Counted from the first letter of the stretch, positions 8,441-18,315 are shown. The stretch is 64,000 nt of DNA from Chitinophagales bacterium (GCA_015654595.1 JAATGQ010000063.1:1-64000); one strand, 5' to 3'. Program-made: numbers and translations. Notes: generated from the letters alone by a model not told the origin.

Positions 8441-9055
8441 TTAAAAAAAATACCAAAAGCTGAATAGCAGCAGGTAGAGCTCTCCTTTTCCCTGCAGATA
8501 AGATCTAATGGATTGAAGGTTTTTTACCATGTGATTGCGGACGGTATTCCGGGAGATGTTGAGGCGGGTGGAAATCTCCTGGTAGCTTAGTCCTTCGTCG
8601 CGGTGTAGTTCAAATACTCGTCTTCCTTGTTCTGGTAGCTGACAGATGGCTTCGCCGATCAATTTTTCTGCCTGGTCAAGATCGTATAAATTTTCCTGGA
8701 TGGTATCGGTTTCACTGTGGAGGGCCTTGCTGACAAGGTATTGCATTTTTATCTCCAGCTCCTGGCGGCGGATGCGATCGATACAGCGGTTGGAGGTCAT
8801 TTTGAAGAGATAGCCTTCTGGTGAGTCGATTGCCGCAAGTTGGTGACGGTTTGTCCAGAGCTGCATAAATACCTCCTGGACGACCTCTTCGGCCCAAAAT
8901 TCGGATTTCAGGAGCTTGAGGGCGTTCCATTTCACCTGTTCGAAATAGGTCCTGAACAGTTCTGTAAACGCTATACCATCTCCGTGAGCGATACGGATAA
9001 ACAGCTGTCTGCCATTATGTAAATCCTCATTATCCAAAATACCTTGCCTTAACAA
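8441..9055 (-). CDS. ECF-type RNA polymerase sigma factor (FecI/SusCD-associated)
   Basis: A 204-residue sigma-70-family factor. Region 2 is at about 27-95 (FTELFRTYFEQVKWNALKLL, WAEEVVQEVFMQLW, GYLFKMTSNRCIDRIRR). Region 4 is at about 137-190 (LPEQGRRVFELHRDEGLSY, then the helix-turn-helix YQEISTRLNISRNTVRNHM). It directs polymerase to the promoters of the linked susCD operon when released by FecR. The C-terminus ends in an unusual hydrophobic, aromatic tail (LYLLLFSFWYFF), which could be a membrane or FecR contact or simply run-on. No clear -7 box was found upstream. Confidence 0.94.
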   Translation of the reverse strand: MLRQGILDNEDLHNGRQLFIRIAHGDGIAFTELFRTYFEQVKWNALKLLKSEFWAEEVVQEVFMQLWTNRHQLAAIDSPEGYLFKMTSNRCIDRIRRQELEIKMQYLVSKALHSETDTIQENLYDLDQAEKLIGEAICQLPEQGRRVFELHRDEGLSYQEISTRLNISRNTVRNHMVKNLQSIRSYLQGKGELYLLLFSFWYFF

Positions 9056-9175
9056 TTCGCTGTAAACATATATAATTTCGGGATAAAATGATACATGTGA
9101 ATTGGCAGACCCGATAAAAATCCTTTTTTGCCCGGGTTGTGCCAGTTTTTCCCGTCTGCTCCTGCTTTTATAGAT

Positions 9176-10612
9176 CTACTCCGGTGGATTGACCAACGCA
9201 TTTTTATTCCTATTTCTCCTGAAGTAATAAATGGGTACGCCGATAAGCGTAATGATCAGGCCGGGCCAGGTGAATCCGGGTTTGTATACGATGAGCAGGC
9301 CGCAAAAAGCAAGACCCATCAGGATGTAGATGGCCGGCAAAACGGGGTAGCCGATTGCTTTGTAGGGTCGATCGTGGTTGGGATGTTTTACACGGAGTAT
9401 GAAAATTCCGAATATCGTCAGGATATAAAAGATAACTACGACAAAACTGATCATGTCGAGAAGATCGCCGTACTTCCCGCTGAGGCAAAGGACGGAGGCC
9501 ATGCCGGCCTGCAGCCAAAGCGCGAAACCTGGAACGGATTGCTCATTCAGCTCGCCCGTGCGTTTGAAGAAGAGTCCGTCTTTTGCCATGCTATAGTAGA
9601 CCCGCGCTCCAGCGAGTATCATCCCATTATTACAGCCAAAGGTGGCGATCATGATCATGACGGCGATGACGCCAGTGCCAACCGGGCCGAAAATAGCGTT
9701 GGCAGCAGCAATTCCTACCCTGTCCTTTTCGGCTGTAGCGATGCCTGATAAAGGCAGGACGGCGGTGAACATGAGATTGAGCAATACGTAAAGCAGGGTT
9801 ACAATCAGCGTTCCTAGCAGCAGGCTAAGACCGATATTGCGTTTTGGATTGGTGATCTCTCCTGCAACGAAAGTTACGTTGTTCCACGCATCATAACTGA
9901 CAATGGCGCCTACCAAAGCTGCAGCAACGGCTCCCCATAGTGCCGGCTTATCTGTATAGTTATGTAGGATACCATCGGGACTGATCTGGTGGATATCCCA
10001 TGCTTGAGTCCAGTTGGTCTGCCAGACATGGTTTTTCAACAATATGAACCCAAACAGGATAAGACCTATCATGCTTCCGACCTTTGTCAGTGTAAAGCTT
10101 GTCTGGATAATTTTGCCTTTCCGGATACCGCGGCTGTTGATCCAGGTTAGCAGGAAGATGGTGGCTATGGCCAGGACCTGTGCCGGGGAAACGCGGAAGC
10201 TGCCTAGCGACAGCAGGATCTTGTCTTCGCCGACTTCTGGTATGAAGTAGGCCAGGAATTTATAAAAAGATACGCCGACTGCCGCGATAGTTCCTGTCTG
10301 GATCACGGTAAACAGGCTCCAGCCATAAAGGAAGGCGATAGGCGGCCCATAGGCTTCCCGGAGATAGACATACTGGCCGCCGGCTTTTGGATACATGCCG
10401 CTAAGTTCTCAGTAGCTCAGGGCTGCGGTTAGGGTCATGAATCCGCCGATCAGCCAGACACCGATCAGCCATCCTGCCGAACCGATATGCCGGGTGATAT
10501 CGGCAGCGACGATAAATATCCCGGATCCGATCATGCTGCCGGCTACAAGCAGCGTGGCATCCAGTAAACCGAGTTCACGTTTTAGCGTTTTTGTTTGAAG
10601 TGTCTCAGGCAT
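9176..10612 (-). pseudogene. APC-family amino-acid permease interrupted by an in-frame TGA
   Basis: Two adjacent open stretches are one permease. The first (10612-10412) encodes TM1-2 of a LAT/SteT-like transporter (LLVAGSMIGSGIFIVAADIT...). The frame then meets TGA at 10411-10409 and continues in the same frame with ELSGMYPKAGGQYVYLREAYG. Relatives read SYGEL at this point, so a single change of a Gly codon (GGA to TGA) explains it. Everything downstream is intact, about 478 residues in all with around 12 membrane segments. The gene starts 8 bp after the flavin monooxygenase and closes the susCD operon. It may be a recent loss, a base-calling error, or reinitiated at the ATG at 10396, which would lack TM1-2. 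The substrate is probably a neutral or other amino acid. Confidence 0.85.
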
Positions 10613-10620
10613 AAGATGCT

Positions 10621-11787
10621 TTAGCGCAAAGGCGCGGTAGTTAAGGGAGTTGCGGGTTCGAGCGCTGGCGTTCTGTTTTGCAGATCGGATAAGGATGCAT
10701 TTGGCAGACGATGCAGCAGCAGCCGCGCAAATTCATTGGCCTCTTCGATCAAGGGAAAGCCGGAGAAAATAAAGGCCCGGAAGCCCATCTGCATGTAGCG
10801 ATGGAGCTTGTCCAGAATTTGATCCGGATCGCCGACGAGGGCGCCGCCGCATCCGGAGAACACCTTGCCGATACCGGTCCAGAGCAAGGGTTCGATATAG
10901 CCCTCTGCATCGGCCAGCTCATCCCTGAGCTTATCCTGGCGCAAGACACCCAGCGAACGGGAGTCCTCCGAACGTGCACGGATCTCCAGTCCCCGCTGCT
11001 CGTCGAATTTGGACATCAGCTTCTTTACGTAGGCTTTTGCCTGGCTTTCTGTATCGCGGGGGATCACATGGATACGCAGCCCGAAATCGAGTGTACGTCC
11101 GTATCGGGCGGCTCTTGCGCTCATGTCCTGCATGGTCGCATACATACTTTCTTCGGTCTCGGGCCACATAAGAAAGGTGTCGCAGTACTGCGCACATACT
11201 TCCCTTGCCCCTTCGCTGGTGCCTCCGAAATAAAGCAGGGGACCGCCGTTCTGCTGATAGGGTTTTGCGGGATCGGAGGGCATATCGATATTATACAGCT
11301 CGCCCTTGAAGTGGATATGATCCGATGTCCACGCCTGCTGGAGGATCTCGATCGTCTCTGCGCATCGCCGGTAGCGAAGCGCTGGATCTTCTCTGAGACC
11401 GGGCAGATCGGAGTTGATGATATTGATGGTCAGCCGGCCTTTCAGAATATGATCGAGGGTGGCGATCGTTCTTGCCAGCATCGGCGGATGCATCTCTCCT
11501 GTACGGACAGCTGTGAGGAGGTTGATACGGGTTGTCTTTGGACCAATACCCGCCGCAAAGGTCAGTACATCCTGCCCGACGGTATAAGCGCTGGGCAGTA
11601 AAACCTTACTAAAGCCAAGACGTTCGGCATTCAGCACGATGTCTCCGCTGTGATTGAAATTGGCGCGGCGGGTGTTGTCTAAAACCCCAAGATATTCTGT
11701 GTCGCCGCCGCAGAGATCGCTGAACCAGGATATCTCTGCTATGGGCTGTGGCGTGCGGATGGGAACGGTAGTTAGGGTGGTTAACAT
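10621..11787 (-). CDS. LLM-class flavin-dependent monooxygenase, SsuD-like
   Basis: A 388-residue luciferase-fold enzyme that uses FMNH2 and oxygen. The N-terminus (ISWFSDLCGGDTEYLG), AVRTGEMHPPMLARTIATLD, the FGLRIHVIPRDTE stretch and the C-terminal GALVGDPDQILDKLHRYMQ...FSGFPLIEEA match alkanesulfonate monooxygenases of about 380 residues. The Arg-x-His pair of SsuD is kept (LRIHVI). The Cys of the SsuD active site and the loop Arg in GLVRGGAG appear absent (here GKVFSGCGG). That argues for a different substrate, such as another organosulfur or N-containing compound. It is the fourth gene of a susC-susD-amidohydrolase-monooxygenase-permease run with gaps of 8-22 bp. No flavin reductase (SsuE) gene is next to it. 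Confidence 0.88.
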   Translation of the reverse strand: MLTTLTTVPIRTPQPIAEISWFSDLCGGDTEYLGVLDNTRRANFNHSGDIVLNAERLGFSKVLLPSAYTVGQDVLTFAAGIGPKTTRINLLTAVRTGEMHPPMLARTIATLDHILKGRLTINIINSDLPGLREDPALRYRRCAETIEILQQAWTSDHIHFKGELYNIDMPSDPAKPYQQNGGPLLYFGGTSEGAREVCAQYCDTFLMWPETEESMYATMQDMSARAARYGRTLDFGLRIHVIPRDTESQAKAYVKKLMSKFDEQRGLEIRARSEDSRSLGVLRQDKLRDELADAEGYIEPLLWTGIGKVFSGCGGALVGDPDQILDKLHRYMQMGFRAFIFSGFPLIEEANEFARLLLHRLPNASLSDLQNRTPALEPATPLTTAPLR

Positions 11788-11798
11788 ACCAGTAAGTG

Positions 11799-13538
11799 TT
11801 AGTTCTTTTTGTAAATGGTTTTACCTTCTTTTATCGTCTCGAGGACCTGGATGTCTTTGATCTTCACCGGATCGATGGTAGTGGGATCGTCCGATAGGAT
11901 CACGAGGTCCGCCAGCTTGCCTTTTTCCAGTGAGCCTTTTTCTTTTTCTTCAAAATACTCATAGGCGCCGTTGATCGTGATGGCTCTTAACCCTTCTGTT
12001 GGCGTCAGCCGTTCTTCGTGCCCGATGACCACTCCTGAGCGGGACAGGCGGTTGACCGAAGTCCACAACAGAAAGATCTGGCTCAGAGGCGTCACCCCGT
12101 AATCGGTATGGTTGGTAAAGACGATGCCTCGTTTCAAAGCGGATTTTACCGGGCTTTCGAAATAGGCCCTGTCCTTGCCCAGATTACGGACGTGAACGTC
12201 CCCCCAGAAAAAAGTATGGTTGGTGAAAAAAGTCGGCAGGATATTCAGCTCTTTATATTTGTCCAGCTGGTCGGCGCGCGCGAACTGCGAGTGAATGACT
12301 ACCGGTCTGCGGTTCTCGTTGGTGGTGTGCAGCTCCGCATCAGCGTTCTGGATCGCTTTTATATACATGTCGATCGTGGCGTCCCCGTTACAGTGTACAA
12401 AGAAGCGGATATTGTGTTTGAAATCATTGAGGACAGCGGCATTGAAATAGTCCTGCGTGACGGTTGGAATGCCCCGGCAGTCGTCATCTGTACAGCCTGG
12501 AACTTCTACCAGGTAGGGCTTGCTGAAATAAGCTGTCTTTCCTTGAGGGCTCCCATCCGCTACCAGTTTGGTGCCGGCGAGCTTCAGGTGATGTTCGTTC
12601 ACGCCAAAATGCCAGCGGTTGCTGTCGGCCAGCAGCTTGTCTACATAGGTATAGGCGGGCAAGGATTCGATATCGATAAAAAGCGCTCCTAAATCGGCTG
12701 CCTTTCGTAACTCTTCGAGTTGCGCAAAACCTGTAAGACCTTCCTGTGCTGTGGTTATGCCATTGCTGGCATAGAACTGTTCCTGGTCTTTGATGTCCTG
12801 CAGCTGTTCGTCCCAGCTCTGTTGCTTACGTTCGCGTTTCAGCAGATAGCCTGCATGTTCCTGCAGCAGGCCCGTGGGATCGTTGGTGCCAGGCTTGCGA
12901 ACGATCATACCGCCCGCTGGATTTTTTGTGGTACTGTCGATGCCGGATAGCCGCAATGCGTAGGAATTGACCAGCACCATATGTCCCGAGACATGCTGGA
13001 GTGCGACGGGGTTATTAGGAAAGGCCGCGTCGAGATCGTCTTTTGTTGGATGACGGCCCTCGGCCAGCTGATCCTGGTCATAGCCATAACCTGTTATCCA
13101 TTCTCCGTCCTTGATGCCGTTCTTTTCCTTGAAGGCTTTTAATACGGCAATGATATCGGGAATGCTTTTGACCGTGCCGACGGGCGGCGCATTCAGATTG
13201 GCAGCCTTTGCCTGTCCGAGACCCATGAAATGACTGTGCCCATCGATAAAGCCGGGAATGAGGGTCTTGCCCTGCAGATCGATTACTACGGTCTGCGGTC
13301 CTTTTAACTGGCCTATGGTCTTATCGCTGCCAGTAGCAAGGATGCGTCCGTCTTTTATAGCCAGCGCGGCGGTGATTGTATTGGCGGAGTCAATTGTATG
13401 AACACGGCCGTGGACATAGATGGTATCTGCTGTTGGTTTGCCTTCGCCTGGTTCGTTGCTGAGCCGGCCCTTGGTTCGGAACCCTAAGGGTAAGGTGAGT
13501 GCGACAAGCGCGGATATTGATAGAATGCTATTTTTCAT
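11799..13538 (-). CDS. exported amidohydrolase, YtcJ-like
   Basis: From the ATG at 13538 the protein has 579 residues. Residues 1-23 (MKNSILSISALVALTLPLGF) look like a signal peptide, so the enzyme likely works in the periplasm. The catalytic TIM barrel has metal ligands in LIPGFIDGHSHFMGLG, a central region with QHVSGHMVLVNSYALR and FFVHCNGDATIDMYIKAI, and the C-terminal beta-sandwich ending in GKLADLVILSDDPTTI. YtcJ/AepA-type amidohydrolases are metal-dependent hydrolases of mostly unknown amides or cyclic substrates. A longer frame to 13616 overlaps the susD gene. It begins 13 bp after susD and precedes the flavin monooxygenase by 11 bp, so its substrate is probably what the SusCD pair delivers. 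Confidence 0.9.
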   Translation of the reverse strand: MKNSILSISALVALTLPLGFRTKGRLSNEPGEGKPTADTIYVHGRVHTIDSANTITAALAIKDGRILATGSDKTIGQLKGPQTVVIDLQGKTLIPGFIDGHSHFMGLGQAKAANLNAPPVGTVKSIPDIIAVLKAFKEKNGIKDGEWITGYGYDQDQLAEGRHPTKDDLDAAFPNNPVALQHVSGHMVLVNSYALRLSGIDSTTKNPAGGMIVRKPGTNDPTGLLQEHAGYLLKRERKQQSWDEQLQDIKDQEQFYASNGITTAQEGLTGFAQLEELRKAADLGALFIDIESLPAYTYVDKLLADSNRWHFGVNEHHLKLAGTKLVADGSPQGKTAYFSKPYLVEVPGCTDDDCRGIPTVTQDYFNAAVLNDFKHNIRFFVHCNGDATIDMYIKAIQNADAELHTTNENRRPVVIHSQFARADQLDKYKELNILPTFFTNHTFFWGDVHVRNLGKDRAYFESPVKSALKRGIVFTNHTDYGVTPLSQIFLLWTSVNRLSRSGVVIGHEERLTPTEGLRAITINGAYEYFEEKEKGSLEKGKLADLVILSDDPTTIDPVKIKDIQVLETIKEGKTIYKKN

Positions 13539-13551
13539 TGCTGCAGGTTTA

Positions 13552-14988
13552 TTATTGTGGTGTGTCTGAATTATAAGCGGCTTCACTGCTTGGGATCGGC
13601 CATACGTAGTTGCCATCGGTTGGCAGGACCTGCGGGGCTGATCCGGCGTTGCCTGTCTTTGCAGGTAGGGGCTGGACGCGGCGCAGGAGATCCGGAGTGC
13701 GGAAGCCTTCGCCGAGAAGCTCTATACGCCGTTCGGTTAATATTGTGGAGATCAGCGTGGCGCCAGCCGTCAGACTTGACGGATCGAATACGTATCCGGG
13801 ATTGCTGCGCTGACGGACGGCATTCAGCAGGGCGATCGCCGTCGCCGTATTGTTGTCCTGGGCCGCCGCCTCTGCGTAGTTCAGCAGGACCTCTGCATAG
13901 CGGATCACGGGAACATAGTCGCTATACGGGACGGAGTTATGCGGAAATTTATTCAACAAACGCTGGCCGCTGGTATTCGAAATGATCAGTCCATTGCGGG
14001 CGTCGGTTGAACCGGTTGCAAAGGCCGGGTCGGCGACGATCGCCGATGTGTTGAGGTAAAGGATAGGGTAGAGGTAGTTGTAAGCGAGGGCAGCCTGGTT
14101 GCCTGGCGTTTCTGCCGCGGTGGCAAAGGGCAGGAAGAAGATCGCTTCCGGGCCGCTGTAGGCGCCGCTCCAGATCGTTGCAAAACTGGTTTCGAGCTTA
14201 TGTGTCGTTGTGCCGGCAGTATATTGGTAGGGTAGAGACGCCGGAACCAGCTTGGCGGCCTCCGCTTCTACTTTTTGATAGTTCCCCTGAGCCAGGTAAA
14301 CACGGGTCTTCAGCGCAATGGCGCTGGCCTTATGCGCTCGGGAGGCGGTAAGGATAGCCGTGCTGTAGCCATTGGGCAGACCGGCTTCGGCATCGTTCAG
14401 ATCGGCAATGATCTGCGCATATACTTCCGATACCTTACTAAAAGGAAAGGTATTGTTACCGCCGGAGGTAACAGGTGTAAGCCGCAGGGGCAAAGCCAGC
14501 GAAGTACTGTCTTGCAGGTAGGGCCGGGCGTAGGCGGTTACAAGGTTGAAATAATTAAAGGCACGCACAAACTTTGCTTCCGCGAGATAATTCGTCCGAA
14601 GGGAGTCGCTGATCACCGTGGTATTCGTGATGTTGGCGATCAGGATGTTGGCTGCGTTGATGGAAGAATAGGCTGCGGTCCACACGCCATTGACAAAATC
14701 GCCGGAAGCGGTGATGCTTTGATTCCAGACATTGGCGCCCGTGGCATTGTTGCCGTCATTCTGGCTGAACTCGTCGCCGCGCTGCTCGTTGAAGATCAGG
14801 TCGCGGCCTCCATAATAATAGGTGTTCTCCAGCTTGGAATACAGGTTGTTGACGGCTGCCAGTATCTTGTCAGAAGTGGTAAACGCTGTGGCGTCCGACA
14901 GGCTGGTGGCGGGTACCGTATTCAGCAGGTTCTTGGTGCAGGATGAAAAGGCCAGCAGGGTGAGTGCGACCAGTATTTTATTACGCAT
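13552..14988 (-). CDS. SusD/RagB-family outer-membrane lipoprotein (second locus)
   Basis: A 478-residue surface lipoprotein, the substrate-capture partner of the SusC encoded 22 bp upstream. The signal MRNKILVALTLLAFSSC ends in lipobox FSSC. The SusD-like body is followed by the family C-terminus: YAEVLLNYAEAAAQ, TERRIELLGEGFRTPDLLR and VWPIPSSEAAYN. Short and regular spacing to the downstream amidohydrolase places it in a catabolic operon. The ligand is unknown, but the absence of glycoside hydrolases argues against a polysaccharide. Confidence 0.94.
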   Translation of the reverse strand: MRNKILVALTLLAFSSCTKNLLNTVPATSLSDATAFTTSDKILAAVNNLYSKLENTYYYGGRDLIFNEQRGDEFSQNDGNNATGANVWNQSITASGDFVNGVWTAAYSSINAANILIANITNTTVISDSLRTNYLAEAKFVRAFNYFNLVTAYARPYLQDSTSLALPLRLTPVTSGGNNTFPFSKVSEVYAQIIADLNDAEAGLPNGYSTAILTASRAHKASAIALKTRVYLAQGNYQKVEAEAAKLVPASLPYQYTAGTTTHKLETSFATIWSGAYSGPEAIFFLPFATAAETPGNQAALAYNYLYPILYLNTSAIVADPAFATGSTDARNGLIISNTSGQRLLNKFPHNSVPYSDYVPVIRYAEVLLNYAEAAAQDNNTATAIALLNAVRQRSNPGYVFDPSSLTAGATLISTILTERRIELLGEGFRTPDLLRRVQPLPAKTGNAGSAPQVLPTDGNYVWPIPSSEAAYNSDTPQ

Positions 14989-15010
14989 AGATGATTACTT
15001 CTGAGTGTTT

Positions 15011-18000
15011 TTAAAATCCAACATTTAAGCCGATGGTCAAAGACCGGGAATTAGGCGGAACGTTCTGATCCTTGCCGCCATTGATGGAATTGCCATTGAT
15101 AGAAACTTCCGGGTCAGAGCCTTTGTATCGGGTGATCGTAAAAATATTGCCCGCCTGTACATACACATGCGCGGAGCTGATCTTCGAACGGATATCCTCG
15201 GGAAGCGGGATGGTATACCCCAGCGCAGCGGTCTTCAGCTTTACATAGGATCCATTTTCTACACGGGCACTGTTGGAAGAGCTGAAACCATTGGTGAAAT
15301 TGTCTCCCCAAACGAGTTTGGGAACGTTAGTCACCTGTCCTGCCTTTGTCCATCGGTTGAGGATAAAAGTGCCGTTGTTGAAATAGCGTTGGTCGGCGAT
15401 CGTGGCGATCGTTCCGTCATAGATCTTATTTCCGCCGGAGAAGTTGACGCCAAGGTTGAGATCAAATCCTTTATAGCTGAAGGTGTTGTTCAGACCGCCA
15501 AACCACGTCGGCAATGAAGGCCCCATGATACGGCCGTCTGCATAGTTATCAATGGCGGTAGCTGTCGCCCCATCCAGGGTGGACCAGGCCTTTTTCACCG
15601 CGTCGTATTGGACCTTTACGTTGTTCCTGTTCAGGTAGATGCGGTTGCCATTGGCAGGATTGACGCCGGTTGTTGGAACGGCGTAGATGGATCCGATCGA
15701 ATAGCCAACCCTGGTCATATTCTGGATGCCAAAGGTGGTAAGCGAAGTAGGATAGATATCACCGCCGGTTCCGAGATTGGTCACTTTGTTCTTAAGGGTC
15801 GAAAAATTAAAGCTCAGATCCCATCGGAAATCGCCCGTGTTCAATACGTGAGCATTGATGCCCAGTTCGACGCCCTTGTTGTAAAGCGAGCCGACGTTAG
15901 CGGCGATGCTGTTGCCGGGGATACCCTGGGAAGAGGATTGCGGTGCATTCAGGATCAGGCCGTCGGTGAGGTTATAATAGTAGTCGGCGTCGAGCGTGAC
16001 CCGACCCTGCCAAAAACCTGCTGTCAGACCGACGTCTGTCTTTTTGCTGGTTTCCCATTTGAGGCTCTTGTTGCCTGCCTGTGAGAAGTACAGGGTGGCT
16101 AACCCGTCATAGGTGGCCGAACTATACGTAGATAGCGCCGCATAGTCGGAGATCGAGCTGTTGCCGACCACTCCGTAACTGCCGCGTATTTTCAGGTCGC
16201 TGAGGACCTCGGAAAGTGAGGAGTTTTTATAGAACTTTTCTTCGGAAATATTCCAGCCCGCGCTTCCGCCGCCAAAGTTTCCCCATTTGTGACCCATAGC
16301 TAATGCCGAGAGTCCGTCTCTACGGAAGTTGAAACTAAAAAGATAACGACGATCATAGTCGTAGTCGATTCCGCTGAATAAAGAGATCAGGCCGCTTTCT
16401 GACTGGATATTCCCGGTCGCCGAAATGTTGGACCAGCCGCCCTGGTAGCTGGTGTAATAGGGATCGGTGATGCCCGTCCGGACGGCGCCCCAGCCATTGA
16501 TCGTCTTATGCAGCTGTTCGTAGCCTGCAAGGATCTTCAGGTGATTTTTGCCGCCGATCGTAGGATTGTAGATCAGGGTATTGGCCCAGTCGGTATTCTT
16601 TAACGCATTGGTGGTATTGGTGGCCGAACCGCCGCCGATGATATTGGGGCGGGCAGTAGCGCCGTCGCCGCTATAGGGATTTAAAAAGGCGGTGTTGTTG
16701 ATGCTAAGGTTATCATAGCCATAAGAGAGCTTTGCCTTTAAATGGGGAATGATCTCCCACTCGCCGTAGATATTGCCGACAAAAGCATTGTTCTCCGAGG
16801 TGTTCTTGTCCAGATCCAGAACCGTTTTCAGGTTCCAGGCATTGAATACCCCAAGCGCAGAGCTGTTGGCGCCATAGCCGATCGTGCCGTTGGCTGCATT
16901 GATGTTATACGAACCGTCGGGATTGACTGCCCGAACATTGGGAGGCAGGATATAGGTTAGACGGGCAAGCGGCTCTGTACCGATATATTGCGTATTGACG
17001 CTGTTGCCTGTAGCGGCATTGATGGAGTTGGGAGCGATGGCGCCCGTATTGGGGCCGCTGTTAAGCGAATTGCTGTAGGATATATTTGCTCCGACATGGA
17101 CGGTATTCAACAGCCGGTGATCGATATTAAAGCGGACAACCTTGCGGGTATAGTTGTTGTTTCGGATAAAGGAGTTCTGATCCGTATAGCCGGTCGAAAA
17201 ATAGTAGTTCGTTGCATCGGTAGAACCTGCTACGCTGACGTTATGACTCTGGGAAGTGCCTGTATGATAGGCTACATCGTACCAGTTGGTATTGACGGTG
17301 CTGCTGTCTGCGTTCTTTTGTAAGGCAAAGCCAGCGCTGAGTCCGGCATTGACGCGGGCTTCATTTTTTATGGCGACGTATTGTTCCGCGTTGAGCAGCT
17401 TGGGCAGGTTGTAAGGTCTTGCAAATCCTACCCACCCGTCATAGGTGACTCTGGCCTTGCCTTTCCGGCCCTTTTTAGTGGTAATGACCAGCACCCCGTT
17501 GGCTGCCCTGGATCCATAGATAGCTGTCGCTGACGCGTCTTTCAACACATCGATGGTGGCAATGTCTGCGGGATTGATATCCGAAAGCGGATCGTTACCG
17601 ACTGCGCCGCCTGCCGATCCGGTAAACACGGTTACCCCGTCGACCACAACGAGCGGATAGATACCGCTGGAAATAGAGTTGACCCCGCGAATGCGCAGCA
17701 CCGGCGGGTTATTTAATGCGCTGCTGGGCTGGATGATGTCGACGCCGGCGGCCTGGCCGCCCAAAAGCTGGGTAAAACTTTGAGCCGGCTTGTTTTCAAG
17801 GCTGGCCGCGCCGATCTGGGACGCGGCTCCCGTATATTGTTTTTTGCTAAGCGTGGCATAGCCAGAGGAAACGACTACATCCGTGAGATTGGAAGACGAG
17901 GTTTTTAAAAGGACGCGGATATTCTGGCTTTCGCTGGTTGGCCATTCTACCGTCTGGTAGCCCACGTATGATACTACCAGGGTGACAGGCGGGTGCTGGC

Positions 18001-18193
18001 CTGTGACAAATTTAAATTCTCCTTTTTCGTTGGTCAGTACTTCATGGGTTGTCCCTTTGATATGGACAGTAGCGCCGGACAACGGCTCGTGATTGTGCTC
18101 GTCCTGGACGACGCCGCTGATAGAAACGTTTGTCTGGCCGAAACCGGCCAACACCCATAGCAGCAACACAAGGACGGGAAGAGATCGTCTCAT
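15011..18193 (-). CDS. SusC/RagA TonB-dependent transporter (second locus, no STN domain)
   Basis: An outer-membrane TonB-dependent channel of about 1060 residues. Signal peptide MRRSLPVLVLLLWVLAGFGQ, carboxypeptidase-regulatory-like domain (SISGVVQDEHNHEPLSGATV...), plug with VVVSSGYATLSKKQYTGAAS and the family motif ATAIYGSRAANGVLVITTKKG, then the long barrel ending in GLNVGF. The ATG at 18193 is preferred because the signal peptide begins there; an in-frame ATG at 18232 adds 13 basic residues. Unlike the transporter at 3467-6919 it has no STN domain, so it is not coupled to a FecR/ECF switch. A promoter with standard spacing lies at 18376-18406, leaving a leader of roughly 180 bases. Confidence 0.93.
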   Translation of the reverse strand: MRRSLPVLVLLLWVLAGFGQTNVSISGVVQDEHNHEPLSGATVHIKGTTHEVLTNEKGEFKFVTGQHPPVTLVVSYVGYQTVEWPTSESQNIRVLLKTSSSNLTDVVVSSGYATLSKKQYTGAASQIGAASLENKPAQSFTQLLGGQAAGVDIIQPSSALNNPPVLRIRGVNSISSGIYPLVVVDGVTVFTGSAGGAVGNDPLSDINPADIATIDVLKDASATAIYGSRAANGVLVITTKKGRKGKARVTYDGWVGFARPYNLPKLLNAEQYVAIKNEARVNAGLSAGFALQKNADSSTVNTNWYDVAYHTGTSQSHNVSVAGSTDATNYYFSTGYTDQNSFIRNNNYTRKVVRFNIDHRLLNTVHVGANISYSNSLNSGPNTGAIAPNSINAATGNSVNTQYIGTEPLARLTYILPPNVRAVNPDGSYNINAANGTIGYGANSSALGVFNAWNLKTVLDLDKNTSENNAFVGNIYGEWEIIPHLKAKLSYGYDNLSINNTAFLNPYSGDGATARPNIIGGGSATNTTNALKNTDWANTLIYNPTIGGKNHLKILAGYEQLHKTINGWGAVRTGITDPYYTSYQGGWSNISATGNIQSESGLISLFSGIDYDYDRRYLFSFNFRRDGLSALAMGHKWGNFGGGSAGWNISEEKFYKNSSLSEVLSDLKIRGSYGVVGNSSISDYAALSTYSSATYDGLATLYFSQAGNKSLKWETSKKTDVGLTAGFWQGRVTLDADYYYNLTDGLILNAPQSSSQGIPGNSIAANVGSLYNKGVELGINAHVLNTGDFRWDLSFNFSTLKNKVTNLGTGGDIYPTSLTTFGIQNMTRVGYSIGSIYAVPTTGVNPANGNRIYLNRNNVKVQYDAVKKAWSTLDGATATAIDNYADGRIMGPSLPTWFGGLNNTFSYKGFDLNLGVNFSGGNKIYDGTIATIADQRYFNNGTFILNRWTKAGQVTNVPKLVWGDNFTNGFSSSNSARVENGSYVKLKTAALGYTIPLPEDIRSKISSAHVYVQAGNIFTITRYKGSDPEVSINGNSINGGKDQNVPPNSRSLTIGLNVGF

Positions 18194-18315
18194 TAGTTTG
18201 GTTTTGTGGCGAATGGGCAATACCATGCGCACAGGCCAGGGAATAACTCCTGTTACCTCGATGATTAAAATAAGATTAAAGAAGGTAAGGCGTAACGGTT
18301 GATGGGAGCTTCTAA

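Noticed and set aside
9056-9175. Possible terminator at ACCCG...CGGGT after the permease
   Set aside because: The stem is short and the loop long; it has no T-run on the minus strand, so it is not supported.
10396-10411. TGA in the permease as a selenocysteine codon
   Set aside because: The position corresponds to Gly in relatives, not Cys/Sec, and no SECIS-like hairpin follows.
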